DNA of 64,000 nucleotides, from assembly GCA_011033025.1 (NCBI GenBank), contig WFMF01000128.1:310001-374000 (forward strand). Direction: 5' to 3'. The notes under the pieces were generated by a model. It was not told where the DNA came from, did no database searches, and saw nothing but the letters and a program-made list of their open reading frames with translations. The position numbers and the translations under genes were made by a program. This DNA comes from Beroe forskalii (taxonomy: Eukaryota > Ctenophora > Nuda > Beroida > Beroidae). This document shows, piece by piece, positions 47,136 through 59,200 of the stretch (positions within the stretch are counted from its first letter, which is position 1; each line of letters opens with the position of its first letter).

Positions 47136-48294
47136 ACTATGATAATATACTTGATCGCATGACGAGATGTTTTAGCTTGATTATGTCATATTTTAGTACT
47201 TTGTACTGCAATGGCCAATGGTATACCATTCCTTTTACAGATGCCTTTCAAGCAACAGTCAACAGTGAACTTTCAACTTGATGCCCTGGTGTGCAGTCAA
47301 TTGCTTTCCATTTGATCAGTTTATTTATTCAATTATCAATATTCCATTGGTCTATCAAAAATATTGGTTCTTAAAATATGCAATGATATTTTTCTTTTGT
47401 TTCTTCATTTTTGTGTTACCGCCTTCTCTTCTTGGGTACTAGCTACTTTGCCGTAAGGCTTGTCTAGGGCTCTGCTTGCTTTGTAGTAATCCAAAAGTCC
47501 AAGAAGGGTTGACAGTAACTTTGAGTTTGGATGACAAAGGAAAACGACAGTATAGGTTTTAGAAAGTAATTAAGTAGAAGTATATCCGACAATATCACGT
47601 AACAGATATAAGTCGTTTAAAATCAAGCACTAATCAAAGAGATAAAAACACGAATCTCGAAATCACGAAATCTCTCAAATGCAAATCTGTCAAATGATCG
47701 ATTGCTCGCCCTTATATACTACTCCGGAACCCCATCGTGGGGCCCCAACATAGGGATAGAATAGAATATAAGTTAAGTCAAATTACATAATGTAATGTCA
47801 GACTTCCCTGAAAAAGAAAAAGTTAAGTTAGAAAGATTTCGAGATTAAAGTTAGAAAGTTCAGAAGATTGGATGGACCCTTAAAGGTAATGGAAAAACGT
47901 ATCAATCAAGCCTTTAGCAAAATTTCAGATTAATGAAAGGTAGCCAAAAGAGGAAACTCATTAAAGGTGGCCCAAAGTGGTAAGAAAGCTAAGGAAATTT
48001 AAATTTAAGCCCAAAAATTTAGAAAAACCCCGCGGTAAAAAGAAAAGAATATGTCACATAGTTCGAATTAAAAAGTTTGTGTAAATTTTGATGGGGATTC
48101 GTCACTATGAATTGTCTCCTCGTTTTTAGGGAATCTGACTCTGAATATTTTCCTGATGTAATTGGAAAATGCTTGGATGTGTCCTGATGAGAAGAGATGC
48201 GGCAGATCTTGGGGGTCCCAGACCATTATCATAGATTTAATGTTGTCCTCCAGTTGAAGCCTAATATGGTGATATATTGGGCAAGGGATGAAAC

Positions 48295-48493
48295 GCCCGA
48301 TCATGGGGCCCGATCATGGGGCCCGATCATAGGGCCCGAACATAGGGTCCGATCATGGGGTCCGATCATAGGGTCCAATCGTAGCTATAGGGTCCGATCA
48401 TGGGGTCCGATGATTGGGTCCGATGATTGGGTCCGATCATGGGGTCCGATCATAGGGTCCAATCATAGTTTTAGGGTCCGATCTTGGGGCCCG
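48295..48493 (+). repeat. GGTCCGATCATGGG minisatellite
   Basis: About 14 units of 14 bp, GGNCCGATCATNGG, with the variant TGATTGGGTCCG in the middle. The open frame across it is a repeat product. Confidence 0.85.
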
Positions 48494-49163
48494 AATCCCG
48501 GATCCCGGATCTGGCGACATGATACTTTTCTAATTAAACTTCTAGCTCGTTTCATATTGCAGTAAGAGTATAGTTACGTTATATATATAAAGTTTAGATA
48601 ATGACCGTATCATGTTACCATGTAATTCATACCACAATATTGATCCCTGGGATAATGATTAAAATATCTGTACAAAATACGTCACAAACTATAATCAATG
48701 TTGGGATGATATCTAGGGTTATAAGCCCGAGATATCATCCCTAACATTTGTTCCACTGTGGTATTGATCTTTAAAGTTTGATAGATCTTTATAACTATAA
48801 ATTGTGCTAAAGCTGAAACAAGAGTCACATGACGGTTGACACTCACACAATTAGAATTTGCTACTCTAAAAAATATTGGAATAATTGGATAACGAATGTG
48901 GTACATTCTAATAGTGATACTGCATCTAAATTCTAACAGCTCATAAATCAGTCGATAAGAATATCAGTAGCCCTTTAACTTCAAAATAAAACGTTCGCTG
49001 GAGGAATTGACCAGAACTTGTTAAGAGTAGAGATTTCGTAATTTATATTTCCCTTAAGCATCCGTACCTTAAGCCTTATCGGTCCTTATTTAACCGGCCC
49101 TTCTGGGCCTTATTTCATTTTCAATTTTAATCCTGGCTGAGTGGCTCAGAAAATAAACAGCAG

Positions 49164-49209
49164 ATCGCCAAGTCCGTGGTGGACTTCTCGCTGTCCCGGG
49201 CCAGCCTGT
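49164..49209 (+). pseudogene. Fragment of SLC35B4 exon 2
   Basis: 32 bases identical to 46,596-46,627 of the gene (ATCGCCAAGTCCGTGGTGGA and the next 12), then a diverged continuation to CCTGTT. It would encode IAKSVVDFSLS but has no surrounding frame. Confidence 0.75.
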
Positions 49210-50168
49210 TAAGTATAATGATTGTAATTAAATTAAAGGGCCGATGAGGCATGCCTTTGCAATGATCATGTGATTTGGAAGTTTTATACCCAACTACGTC
49301 TGTTCGACAGCACATTCACTTCATATCCAATCTGAGAGCCCGTAAAAACGTTACTCTTGGCACCGTTTTACAGACGAGAAAAAGTACTTAGATCTTACTG
49401 TTCTTCCACATAGTATTACCTTGATGATCAAGTTGAAGTTCTCTTGCAAGTGATATCTATAGTAGGGTAAAACAATTCCTTGCGTTTCATAAAGGCCAAT
49501 GATTCATTTCATTTAGCATATAACTACAGCTTACACTTTTATCTCACTGCATTGTTTCACTTTCGCAAATGCATTGACGACTATTGATACAGTTTACTGT
49601 CACTAATTTGACAAGCATAAAGATAATCTTGTAGTTACGATACTCGTTTTTCTCTTCCAGTTAACATTACTACTCGGTCCGCAAGAGCATTGTCAGACGA
49701 AGACAATCTCCTACGGATTTAAAAAATATCGAAGATTTACTTAAAGTTTCAACACTGGAAAGTTCCTGTAATGCTAGTAAAATATACCGATGAAAGAATT
49801 CCTTGTGTTTGATCAAAAACAATTCTTGATTTATCACTACAAGTCCAAACATCATGACCTGTAGGAAAATTTAAATCGTTGCCATCAGCAAAATATTCTA
49901 AGTGTAATTTTTAAGTCTTTCAAACATCTAGAAACATGGACAATAGCTCTCCATAAGCTTATGCAATATGCAGCTTCCATCATAATGGATACGCCAAGGT
50001 GTTGGATAACAGTCTAATTTAATAATAATAATAATAATAAAATAAAATATGGTAGTTAAATGGGGGTTAAAATGGGGTGTTGGCGGAAAGGGGGTGAAAA
50101 CTTGCTTTAAATCGGTTAGATTTTTAGATGAGAAGATGAATCGCCCCAGACTAGCATTCCCTTTGCAG

Positions 50169-50938
50169 GATATCAGAACGTAACCTGGGCCGGGATAACC
50201 GAGTGATAGGAGACCACAGGAGGGACTGTGTGGCCCCCTTCCTGGACGAGGACTTCGTTTCCTTTACCAACTCTCTTCCAATCCAATACAAGGTAGCTTT
50301 GTGCAATACGTCGACTTTGTGTGCGAGTAAAGGCCTCTATTTATCAAATATACTGTAAACAACTTTAGAAGTTTCATTCCAGAAGTGAATGAAATTTTCA
50401 TGAACTATTGAATGTGACCAATACTGACCACTGATCAATGATAACTCCTCTTCTTATGATATACCTTAGGAGGTGTATTTATGTGGGATGAAATTTCGGT
50501 GTTTACAATTTTGGTAAGTTGAAAATATGGGGATTTTTCAAGTTTTTACTCTTGTTAACATATGATAATGACGTCATTTCGAAATTTCATGGTGGGTGAG
50601 AAAATGGGGATTTTTCTGAAAAATCCCCAAATTACAACCTTTATAAATAAACCTCCTAAGGTATATCTAAATTTTTCTATCCCTGCCACGTCCACACTCA
50701 CAGTTACTTCTGCAACATCTCATTCATACAGGTAGACTTCACCCTGCCGCGAGGCCAGGGTGAGAAGGTTATCCTACGCCGTGCGGCTGAGACTCTGGGT
50801 CTGAGGAGCTGCAGTGTTCTGCCCAAGAAAGCGATACAGTTCGGCAGCAAGATAGCCAAGTTAGAGGGGAAGAAGGAGAAAGGGAACCATGTTTGTGAGA
50901 GACTCGCCAGAAAGGAAAATGTTTCCGGGTCGAACTGA
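50169..50938 (+). CDS. ASNSD1: ASNSD1, last two exons
   Basis: Exons 50,169-50,292 (acceptor TTTGCAG, 1 base plus 41 codons) and 50,732-50,938 (68 codons and TGA). They encode [16 protein letters not shown], then [36 protein letters not shown] and [16 protein letters not shown]. This is the C-terminal end of the asparagine-synthetase-like domain of ASNSD1 (human [37 protein letters not shown] and LPKRAMQFGSRIAKME). ASNSD1 pairs an N-terminal glutaminase-type domain with this synthetase-type domain; its reaction is poorly known. The large upstream coding part is not seen between SLC35B4 and here, so the gene is either split by a distant or missing exon, or truncated. Reading frames and splice sites of the two exons are intact. 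Confidence 0.85.
50460..50665. repeat. Inverted repeat in the ASNSD1 intron
   Basis: ATATACCTTAGGAGGT at 50,460 and ACCTCCTAAGGTATAT near 50,650 face each other. Inner inverted words include GGGGATTTTTCA. Together this is a ~205-bp MITE-like structure. Confidence 0.7.
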
Positions 50939-51504
50939 TTGATATTGTAGTTTATATCAATAGGTATTATTTATTAAGTTCATGATGCTGTGGTATACTT
51001 TTTTTACGTTGGTTCATAAAAAATTTCCTTAATGGCGGTAGTACGAAGTTGCGAAACAGGGCGGTAAATCAATCCAGTATTCAATATTTAGTTTTCTTGA
51101 CTTATCGCAAGAGTTTTATTGCTTTATTGACTTATCGCATATCCAGAACTATTCTTAAATTATGATTGTCGTTTATTCTTAAATTCTTGATAAATCTATA
51201 AATTGATATCAATTATAAAAGCTATTATTTAAAGCAAATACGAAGGCAATTGAAAGCTGAAATGCATCCATTTAACTCATGGCCTTGGTTGAGATAACTC
51301 TTATAAAATGCATCATCAATGAATTGTATCCAGTCGTCCTTCTTTTTTACTTTCTCATGCATCGTTTGTAGGTAATTTTGAGATTGATTGACTTGTCTCG
51401 TTTGACGTTTCCACAGTTTTTATTATGTGCTACCCACTGTAAGTGCTCACCTGGCCTTCTAATGTACTACAAATTTCTCTTTCACTCAGTACCAATGAAT
51501 TATA

Positions 51505-51915
51505 ATGAGAGAGAAGGCTAACGAATCCTCGGTAGAAGCTAACGCTAATGCAATCGAGGTGGCTCGTTCCGCATGCCTTGACCTCCGCCACCGCGATCTG
51601 AACATGGTACGGACGTTCAGCAAGCCCCCCGAGGCTATCAAGAAGGTGTACATCGCTCTACACATCCTGTGTTCGGAGAACTACAGCCCAGATTGGCAGG
51701 ACGCCAAGAAGATGGTGTTCTGCAGTCCGGAGAACGAGGGGAGCATCCACTCGCTGATCAGGAAGTTTGATGGGAGTAGAGTGGGCAGGGAGCGAGTGGA
51801 GGCAGTCAGACAACTCACGCAGGACTTGCAGGAGAGGGATGTATATGTTAAGGAGGAGTATTCTGTGGTGTACTATCGCTTTGTGAGGGCTGTCTGCGAT
51901 AACACGCACTGCTGA
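51505..51915 (+). CDS. Dynein-stalk/microtubule-binding-domain-like small protein
   Basis: A 136-residue frame, GC-rich like the neighbouring genes. The N-terminal 30 residues (EANANAIEVARSACLDL) look like the end of a coiled coil. DLNMVRTFSKPPEAIKKVYI then ALHILCSENYSPDWQDAKKM and LIRKFDGSRV follow the order of the dynein heavy-chain stalk tip: (D)L-E-R-PP--V--V--A--IL, -W--AK-M, L--(F)D. The match is by pattern only, so it is moderate. An in-frame TGA 9 bases before the ATG means the frame does not continue upstream without a splice. The last ten codons (VRAVCDNTHC) and the stop are the first unit of the 29-bp minisatellite that follows. It may be a lone exon, a truncated gene or a real small protein. 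Confidence 0.4.
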   Translation: MREKANESSVEANANAIEVARSACLDLRHRDLNMVRTFSKPPEAIKKVYIALHILCSENYSPDWQDAKKMVFCSPENEGSIHSLIRKFDGSRVGRERVEAVRQLTQDLQERDVYVKEEYSVVYYRFVRAVCDNTHC

Positions 51916-52656
51916 GGACTGTATGCGATAACACGCACTGCTGAGGACTGTATGCACTGCTGGATAACGCACACTGCTGAGGAATGTCTGAATGCTGCGA
52001 TAACACGCACTGCTGAGGGCTGTATGTGATAACACGCACTGCTGAGGACTGTATGCGATAACACGCACGGCTGAGGACTGTATGTGATAACACGCACTGC
52101 TGAGGACTGTCTGCGATAACACGCACTGCTGAGGACTGTCTGCGATAACACGCACTGCTGAGGACTGTCTGCGATAAGTGCACTGCTGAGGACTGCCTGC
52201 GATAACACGCACTGCTGAAGACTGTCTGCGATAACACGCACTGCTGAGGACTGTCTGCGATAACACGCACTGCTGAGGACTGTCTGCGATAACACGCACT
52301 GCTGAGGGCTGTCTGCGATAACACGCACTGCTGAGGACTGTCTGCGATAACACGCACTGCTGAGGACTGTCTGCGATAACACGCAATGCTGAGGGCTGTC
52401 TGCGATAACACGCACTGCTGAGAGCTGTCTGCGATAACACGCACTGCTGAGGGCTGTCTGCGATAACACGCACTGCTGAGGGCTGTCTGCGATAACACGC
52501 ACTGCTGAGGACTGTATGCGATAACACGCACTGCTGAGGACTGTCTGCGATAACACGCACTGCTGAGGACTGTATGCGATAACACGCACTGCTGAGGACT
52601 GTCTGCGATAACACGCACTGCTGAGGACTGTATGCGATAACACGCACTGCTGAGGA
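51888..52656 (+). repeat. 29-bp minisatellite, ~26 units
   Basis: The unit ACTGTCTGCGATAACACGCA CTGCTGAGG is repeated with few variants (TATGCG for TCTGCG, GGGCTG for GGACTG). A disturbed stretch at 51,945-52,000 has shortened units. The unit length is not a multiple of three and contains no stop on the minus strand, so all three minus frames stay open for over 250 codons, giving periodic serine- and cysteine-containing peptides that are not genes. Confidence 0.95.
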
Positions 52657-53282
52657 CCATCGGAATGTTTTTTAGATTTGAGGAAAGGAGGAATGTCAAG
52701 TTATATTTTTTCTTCTTAACTTATATGCAAGAAGTCGAAATCTTCAAATTTATCAACTGAACAACATTTTTAGTTTCCTAAAATTTTATTTTATAGTTTA
52801 TGTAGTTTATGTAGTTTAATTGTAAATAATACATTGTAAATAACTAAATATGAGTATGAATTAGGTACTTTTTTACTGTTTATTTGAATTGTCGGACTAA
52901 TCAATTTATTAAACCACTGAAAGCGACGATATTGAATTTTTCACATCATTGATGTCCTTCATTGTAATTCACAATTATATTCCATTTTATTTTGTTTATA
53001 TTTCATTAATTTCAAACGTAAGTACGATTTTTTTGAAAAGTTATTCATGCCCTTGTTTTCAAGCAATTTTGAGGGGAATTCATTGGATTGAGGTCTTGCA
53101 AATTAAATTTCTCATTTTGATAAACTTCCCGATCAAAATATTAAATAAATTCAGTTACAACTTGTGAGAAAAATTCTGTTTTTTATAATTCATAAAATCA
53201 TAATCATCATGATTGGTTATTTACCATATAACTGTATCTAGCTAAGTCCAGAACGTGATATAAAGAACAACGAAGAGAAGTC

Positions 53283-56200
53283 ATGCCTGTAAGTTTATGT
53301 GATTTGTCATCGACTAGGATTGGTAATTAATTGAAGGATTAAAATATCATCATTACCTGCTGCTGTGGAACTGATTTGACCTCAGTTAGTTACAGATTCT
53401 TAGATATCACGTAGATTTACTGGGCATCTCTGCCAGCCTACCATTCGAAGTACTACACTGACGAGGTGCTGACTATCGGTAACATCGCCATGTTACCGCT
53501 GAGAACTAACACCAAGGGACCTGCCCCTAGAACAGATGATAGCTGGCTACTGCTGTTGAAACACGTCACAAACTTACTATTATCATATGGCACACCTCAG
53601 CTCTGCCGTGATCTGACACAAGGGCTTTATTGCACTTAGGTTCATTTTGAGTAAATAACGTTTGAATTTTCCAAACTTGTAATTGACCAGGCGATTTTTT
53701 CAGACAATAAATTTTTGTTTGAATGGGTTCCTAGGAATTTTGAGGCCGTTTTTAATGTTCTGACAAAATTTCATGGACCTGCGACAAATGGAAGTGCTCC
53801 AAACAAGCAATTTCCTAGATTTTTTTCACAGAAAATGGCTTTATTGGAGCCTGCATATGCTTTATCAGAGACGGTGATTGTACTGGCTTGTTCAAACCAT
53901 TGGTAATCGAAAACACGCCCTAAAAATAGGTGGTGGACACCTAATTAATATCACGGTTCTTTGTCTATAATGTTTCTCGGATTTTCCTCAAATGTTGTGT
54001 TCTGACGAAAATGTTTAAATGACGCGTTATAACAGACTTGCTGTAATAAAATCATAACCAATTTGTTCAGGACCCGTTGTTATCAAATTAATATCTTTCA
54101 AATGTAATCCATGCAAAATTTCGGCCCAAATTCTCAAAAGATGCGACCGTGGGAATTTTCCAAAGTTGCCAAAAAGTTTCACTATTGTCACAATTACGTT
54201 TTTGAATAACTAATTATTTTTCGAGTTTGGTGAATTATCATGGGCGGGATCGTTTTCTACGCGAAAAAATACATATACCCTGAAAGTTTTAGATTTTTCA
54301 CGCAAAGTCACCTGTACTTGAAAAAATTTCGTGCTTTTTCAGAAATTAAAAGTGCAAAAACGTGGATATGGAGTTTTGGGCGTGGTCCCCTGGCGAGCGG
54401 CGGGTTGTGTGGGTTATGAAAAGGTGCGAGATCGTCAGTATCCGAAGTGGTGAGTGGGTGTAGGTTGAATTTGGATGTTCCGGGGACCTCATCTCGGAAC
54501 CATAGGCCGCCAAAAACAAAGTATCGGTGCTGGCAAAAAGGGGTAAAAAATTTTTTGCCGAATTTTGCCAAAAACCAAGATGTTTCTTATGTATTTTTGA
54601 ACGCTGAGTCGAATGCCGTTGAAATTTTTGACCCATCTCAATTGGATTTACCGAAAACGGGTAAAAACGGGTAAATTTTCGTTTTTAGGAAACCCTCGGC
54701 TCCGGATCGCCCATTTACCTCCCCCAAAGCTTTATGGGACCCTACCAGCCCCTGTTTTATGCGAAGGTGGCGCCACGAATGCGAGTTCATGATTCCGTAA
54801 AAGTGGAAGCAAATTGGAAACACTTGGAAGCAGATGTGAAAATTTTCACAAAAAATGTGAAAATGGATTTGTGCGAGTTTTGAGGGCTGGAAATGTGTAA
54901 AAATGGTTCAGACATGTTTGTATAGCGAGTGCGAGTTACTTAGGTTCGATTTTGGGAGTTTTGAGAAGTTCTGGGGCCCAAAATGGCCGAAAAAGGCCGA
55001 AAAAGGCCGAAAACTAAAATTGCTCAAAATTGATTTCTATCTACTGGAAAGTAATTCTAGACATCCTAGGAAACATTCTGCGTGGTTTTTGGACCGAAAT
55101 ACGCTGTTTTCCGTCCGTGAGGGATGTTTCCATTTCTGAAAAACGGCCTGTAAAAGTGGAAACATTTTCACAAAAAAGTGAAAATGGATTTGTGCGAGTT
55201 TTGAGGGCTGGAAATGTGTAAAAATGGTTCAGACATGTTTGTATAGCGAATGCGAGTTACTTAGGTTCGATTTTGGGAGTTTTGAGAAGTTCTGGAGCCC
55301 AATATGGCCGAAAAAGGCCCAAAAAGGCCGAAAAATAAAATTGCTCAAAATTGATTTCTATCGCCTTTTTCGGCCATATTGGGCCCCAAAACTTCTCAAA
55401 ACTCCCAAAATCGAACCTAAGTAACTCGCATCCGCTATACAAACATGTCTGAACCATTTTTACACATTTCCAGCCCTCGGTGCACAAATCCTTTTTTCAC
55501 AAAAATGTTTGGATTTTTACAGGCCGTTTTTCTGAAATGGAAAAGCCTCATGGACGGAAAACAGCGTATTTCGGTCCAAAATCGAAATGTCTCCAATTTC
55601 AGTCGAAAAAATCAATTTTGAGCAAAATTTTTTTCGGCCTTTTTGGGCCTTTTTCGACTGAAATATGGACATCCTAGAACTTCAAAACTCCCAAAATCGA
55701 ACCTAAGTAATCTTTGATGACTCAGTTTTTTTTTTCACAAATGATAAAGAACCATTTTTGGACCCGACATTTCCAGCCCTCAAATTTGGACAGAAATCTG
55801 ATTTTCACGGATTTTTTACTCATCCAATGAAAACCAGGCCGTTTTCAGAAATGGAAACATCCCTCACGGACGGAAAACAGCGTATTTCGGTCCAAAAACC
55901 ACGCAGAATGTTTCCTAGGATGTCTAGAATTACTTTCCAGTCGATAGAAATCAATTTTGAGCAATTTTATTTTTCGGCCTTTTTGGGCCACGTTGGGGAC
56001 AAAAGTTCTCCAGACTTTCAAAGAAGATGCTTATAATAACTTTAGTAGGTAATAACTTTTATTAATACTGAGCCATTTTCATGCAGTTCTCGCATCCACG
56101 TGGGGCATGCCAAAGCCGGGGGGAAATCAATTCCAATCACCATAACACATCACCAAATCACATTATCATCTCCGATTAACATAATGTTACTGACTTGTGT

Positions 56201-59200
56201 CCGATTTGAATGACATTGCTTTTGTCACAAATTATATCTTAAAATTCTTGTAAAATTCTTGTAAATGCACGGTTCTGCGAGCCAATTTGCTAGCCGTCTT
56301 CGGTACAAGAACCACGCGGATTTTTTTGGATGTTTATACCTACCTTATCGGTCTTCATTTAGCCGGCCCTTTTTGACTCATGGACAAAAATTTTTGAACC
56401 ATCTTAACCGGCCCCTTGAACAAAAGTTGTTTCCAGACCAAGGATTTCACTCCGAAAAAGCCGCTTAAATCCATACATCCTCGGTGAATTGCATCAAAAG
56501 GTCCACAAATTCCCGTGTGATATGATGATTTAGGGTATTATCGTGTTATGTCATCTTTTTTTACTATTTAACACTTTATAAGCGAGGTCATAAAAGTTTC
56601 GTTTGACCTAAATTAATTGACCTTTACCGACCCCACTTTGTAGCTTTGACCGGTCTTTTTAACTGGCCCTTAAAACAAAATCTCAAAGTCTAAAAGGCCG
56701 GTTAGATGAAGGTATGTACCAGCTGGTAATTATTCTAAATTTGAGTAACTTCATTTTTGGATCCTTTTCGGTCATACAGGTGTCCAGAAGTTTCCAAGAC
56801 TCCCAAAAACGATCTTAAGTGACTTTTATTCGCTGTACCAACGTGCCTGAACCATTTTTACACGTTTTCAGCTCTCAAAACTCGCTGAAACCATTTTCAC
56901 AAAATGCAGCCACGTTTAACAAGCCCAAATTTATAGAAAAGGATGCATCCCTCTCGGGTGAAAGTGTCTGTGGATTAAATCCAGAATGTTTTCTATCTGT
57001 TTCCTATGCATTTGTTCCGAGAAAAGTCAGATTTGACCAATCTTTAAATTTGGCCCTTTTCGCCTATATCGACGGCCCAAAAATGACCAAGACTCCAAAA
57101 ATGACTTTAGGTCACTTGTATCGATAATTCAAACATATTTCAGCCATTCCCACGCAGTTTTGGCAAAATGTGAAAATTTTCACAATTCCATCTCAGCCAG
57201 GTCGTCATATTGAGCACGCGCGCATTTTCACAATTTGTTTCCACTCTACGGAATCATCTCCTGACGAATGCGGCGCCGAGTGAGCTTGAGCTAGCAAAGC
57301 ACAACGACCTACCGACCTACTATGTGTTATAAATATACCTAATGCGAAACGCTTCCACTATGTGTTTGCCCCAGAACTTTATGAGAAGATTGAGCGGCTC
57401 CCACTTTAATATACACAGCGGCAGCGTGCAAGTATCACATTTATATACGATTTCTTAATAAACTCATGGTCTAAAGTGGTCAAGAAAGACGTTATCGGCC
57501 AAAAACTGATTCACTGTCCCAAAGCTGATTTATGGGCCAAAAATCATATCTCGGCTCAGGAAGGTCGTAGAGACTTAGTTTTGGGCTCAAACGAAGCGGA
57601 ATTGCCAAGTTTATTTGTGACTTGCGAATAAACATATAGTTTAAAATGCTCCTGAGAAAAGTGATGGGCCAAAAACCATTTTTGGGGCCGAAAATAAGGC
57701 TTTACTTCGGCCCAGGAATTTCTTAGAGACTCAAATTTGGGCTCAAAATATTTCTAAGGTCGAAATTTATATTCAACATGTTAATAGACATATAACTTAG
57801 AATGCTAAGGAGCTTGAATCTGCTCCATCCCCCCCACTTAAAGCCCTTTTTAGGGATTTTGCCCAAAAGGCTTTATCGACAAATAGCTCCAAATATCGAA
57901 GTGTGTACTCTATATGCTTGAAAATTTGTTCCTAGGTGAAACTGGGGCCCCAGAAAGCATATAGACTAAGTTTCATTACCTGGGGCCACATATTTTTCAA
58001 TATATCGAGGATTAAAAAATACAAAATTGATAAAACCTTTTTGTCAGCCATTTTGTCAATTTACCTTGAAAATGACCCACAGAAACTTGGTCGTGGAAGT
58101 TGATAGAGCCATTTAACTTCGTCCGGTGATAGTTCAGACCAGTCTGACAACTTTTTAATGAAAAAATCAAAAACTTCAAAAATGTCGATAAAGCCCTTTT
58201 GTGATATGACGGCAGAGCTTAGCCTTAAACGTGTTGAGGACTTCAACCGGGTCACATTGCGCATTGACATTCCTCCAACAATTAATATTTACTGGACTAA
58301 AGCCATAGGACTTTTTGCTAAACGATGATTCGAAATTGGCAGAATCGACTGCTTGATATGCTTAACTTTAAGTGTTCAGAAGTTCAAAACTGAATTCTTT
58401 TTTGCATTATTTCTAAGAGCACCTAAACTAGAATTATGCTCTCCGGGCCGAATCACTGTGTACAATTAGCTATCGAATAATTTCAGATGACGAGGAAGAC
58501 ATCATTGATGAAACTCTGCTGTACTTCAAAGCTAACGTATTCTTCAAGAACTACGAAGTCAAGGTACAAAGAATCCAATTATTGTGGGGCCATATTATAC
58601 CATCGTCCGGAGTGTATGCATTTACAGGCCGAATTTTAAATTGGCACGATAAATGCAGTAACTATTTCACCATGAGCCAAACGCTTAGATGGACTTAAAC
58701 AACAAGATTTTGTCGCTTGATAACAGGAATCGATTGCCGATTGACATGGTAATCACGTGACTGTAACGTGAAACAGAGAATATTTAATAACTGAATATGT
58801 TACATGATATCATTGCTGACAGTATCCCTCGCTCCCCTTCAGAACACGGTAGACAGGTTGCTGATATACCTGACTCTCTACGCCACGGACTGCATCGTGA
58901 AGTTACAGCGGAGTCCCAGCAAGAAGGAAGCTGTGAAAGAGATGCACTCCCTCGCCATATCAAAGTTCGATCTGCCAGGAGATCATGGCTTCCCGCTCAA
59001 TGCTGTCTATACAAAACCAGTCGGGAACGATGTTGGTTAGTAGTACCTATGTCATTATGGTGACATGCTAATATGTCATTGGTGACGTGCCTATGTATTT
59101 GGTGACATGCGCTGCCTATTTCATTGGTAACATACCTATGACATTGTACAGAACTACAGTAGTATATTTTCCTTTTCCGAGAATGTAGCTTAAAAAGGGA

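Larger units (their letters stand above)
47136..50168. other. Intergenic between SLC35B4 and ASNSD1 exons
   Basis: No exon is recognised in about 3 kb, although ASNSD1 upstream exons would be expected here. It contains the 14-bp minisatellite and a short copy of SLC35B4 exon 2 (both listed). Confidence 0.45.

Noticed and set aside
48181-48220. CTGATGAG near 48,185 (also at 9,442 and 57,241 as CTGACGA) as further hammerhead cores
   Set aside because: No GAAA segment after a foldable hairpin, and no stem I or stem III partners.
51888-52656. CRISPR-like array of 29-bp repeats
   Set aside because: The repeats are head-to-tail with no unique spacers, and the window is animal DNA.
51658-52699. 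Three long overlapping minus-strand frames (329, 283 and 256 codons)
   Set aside because: They translate the 29-bp minisatellite in its three frames; there is no non-repeat coding core.
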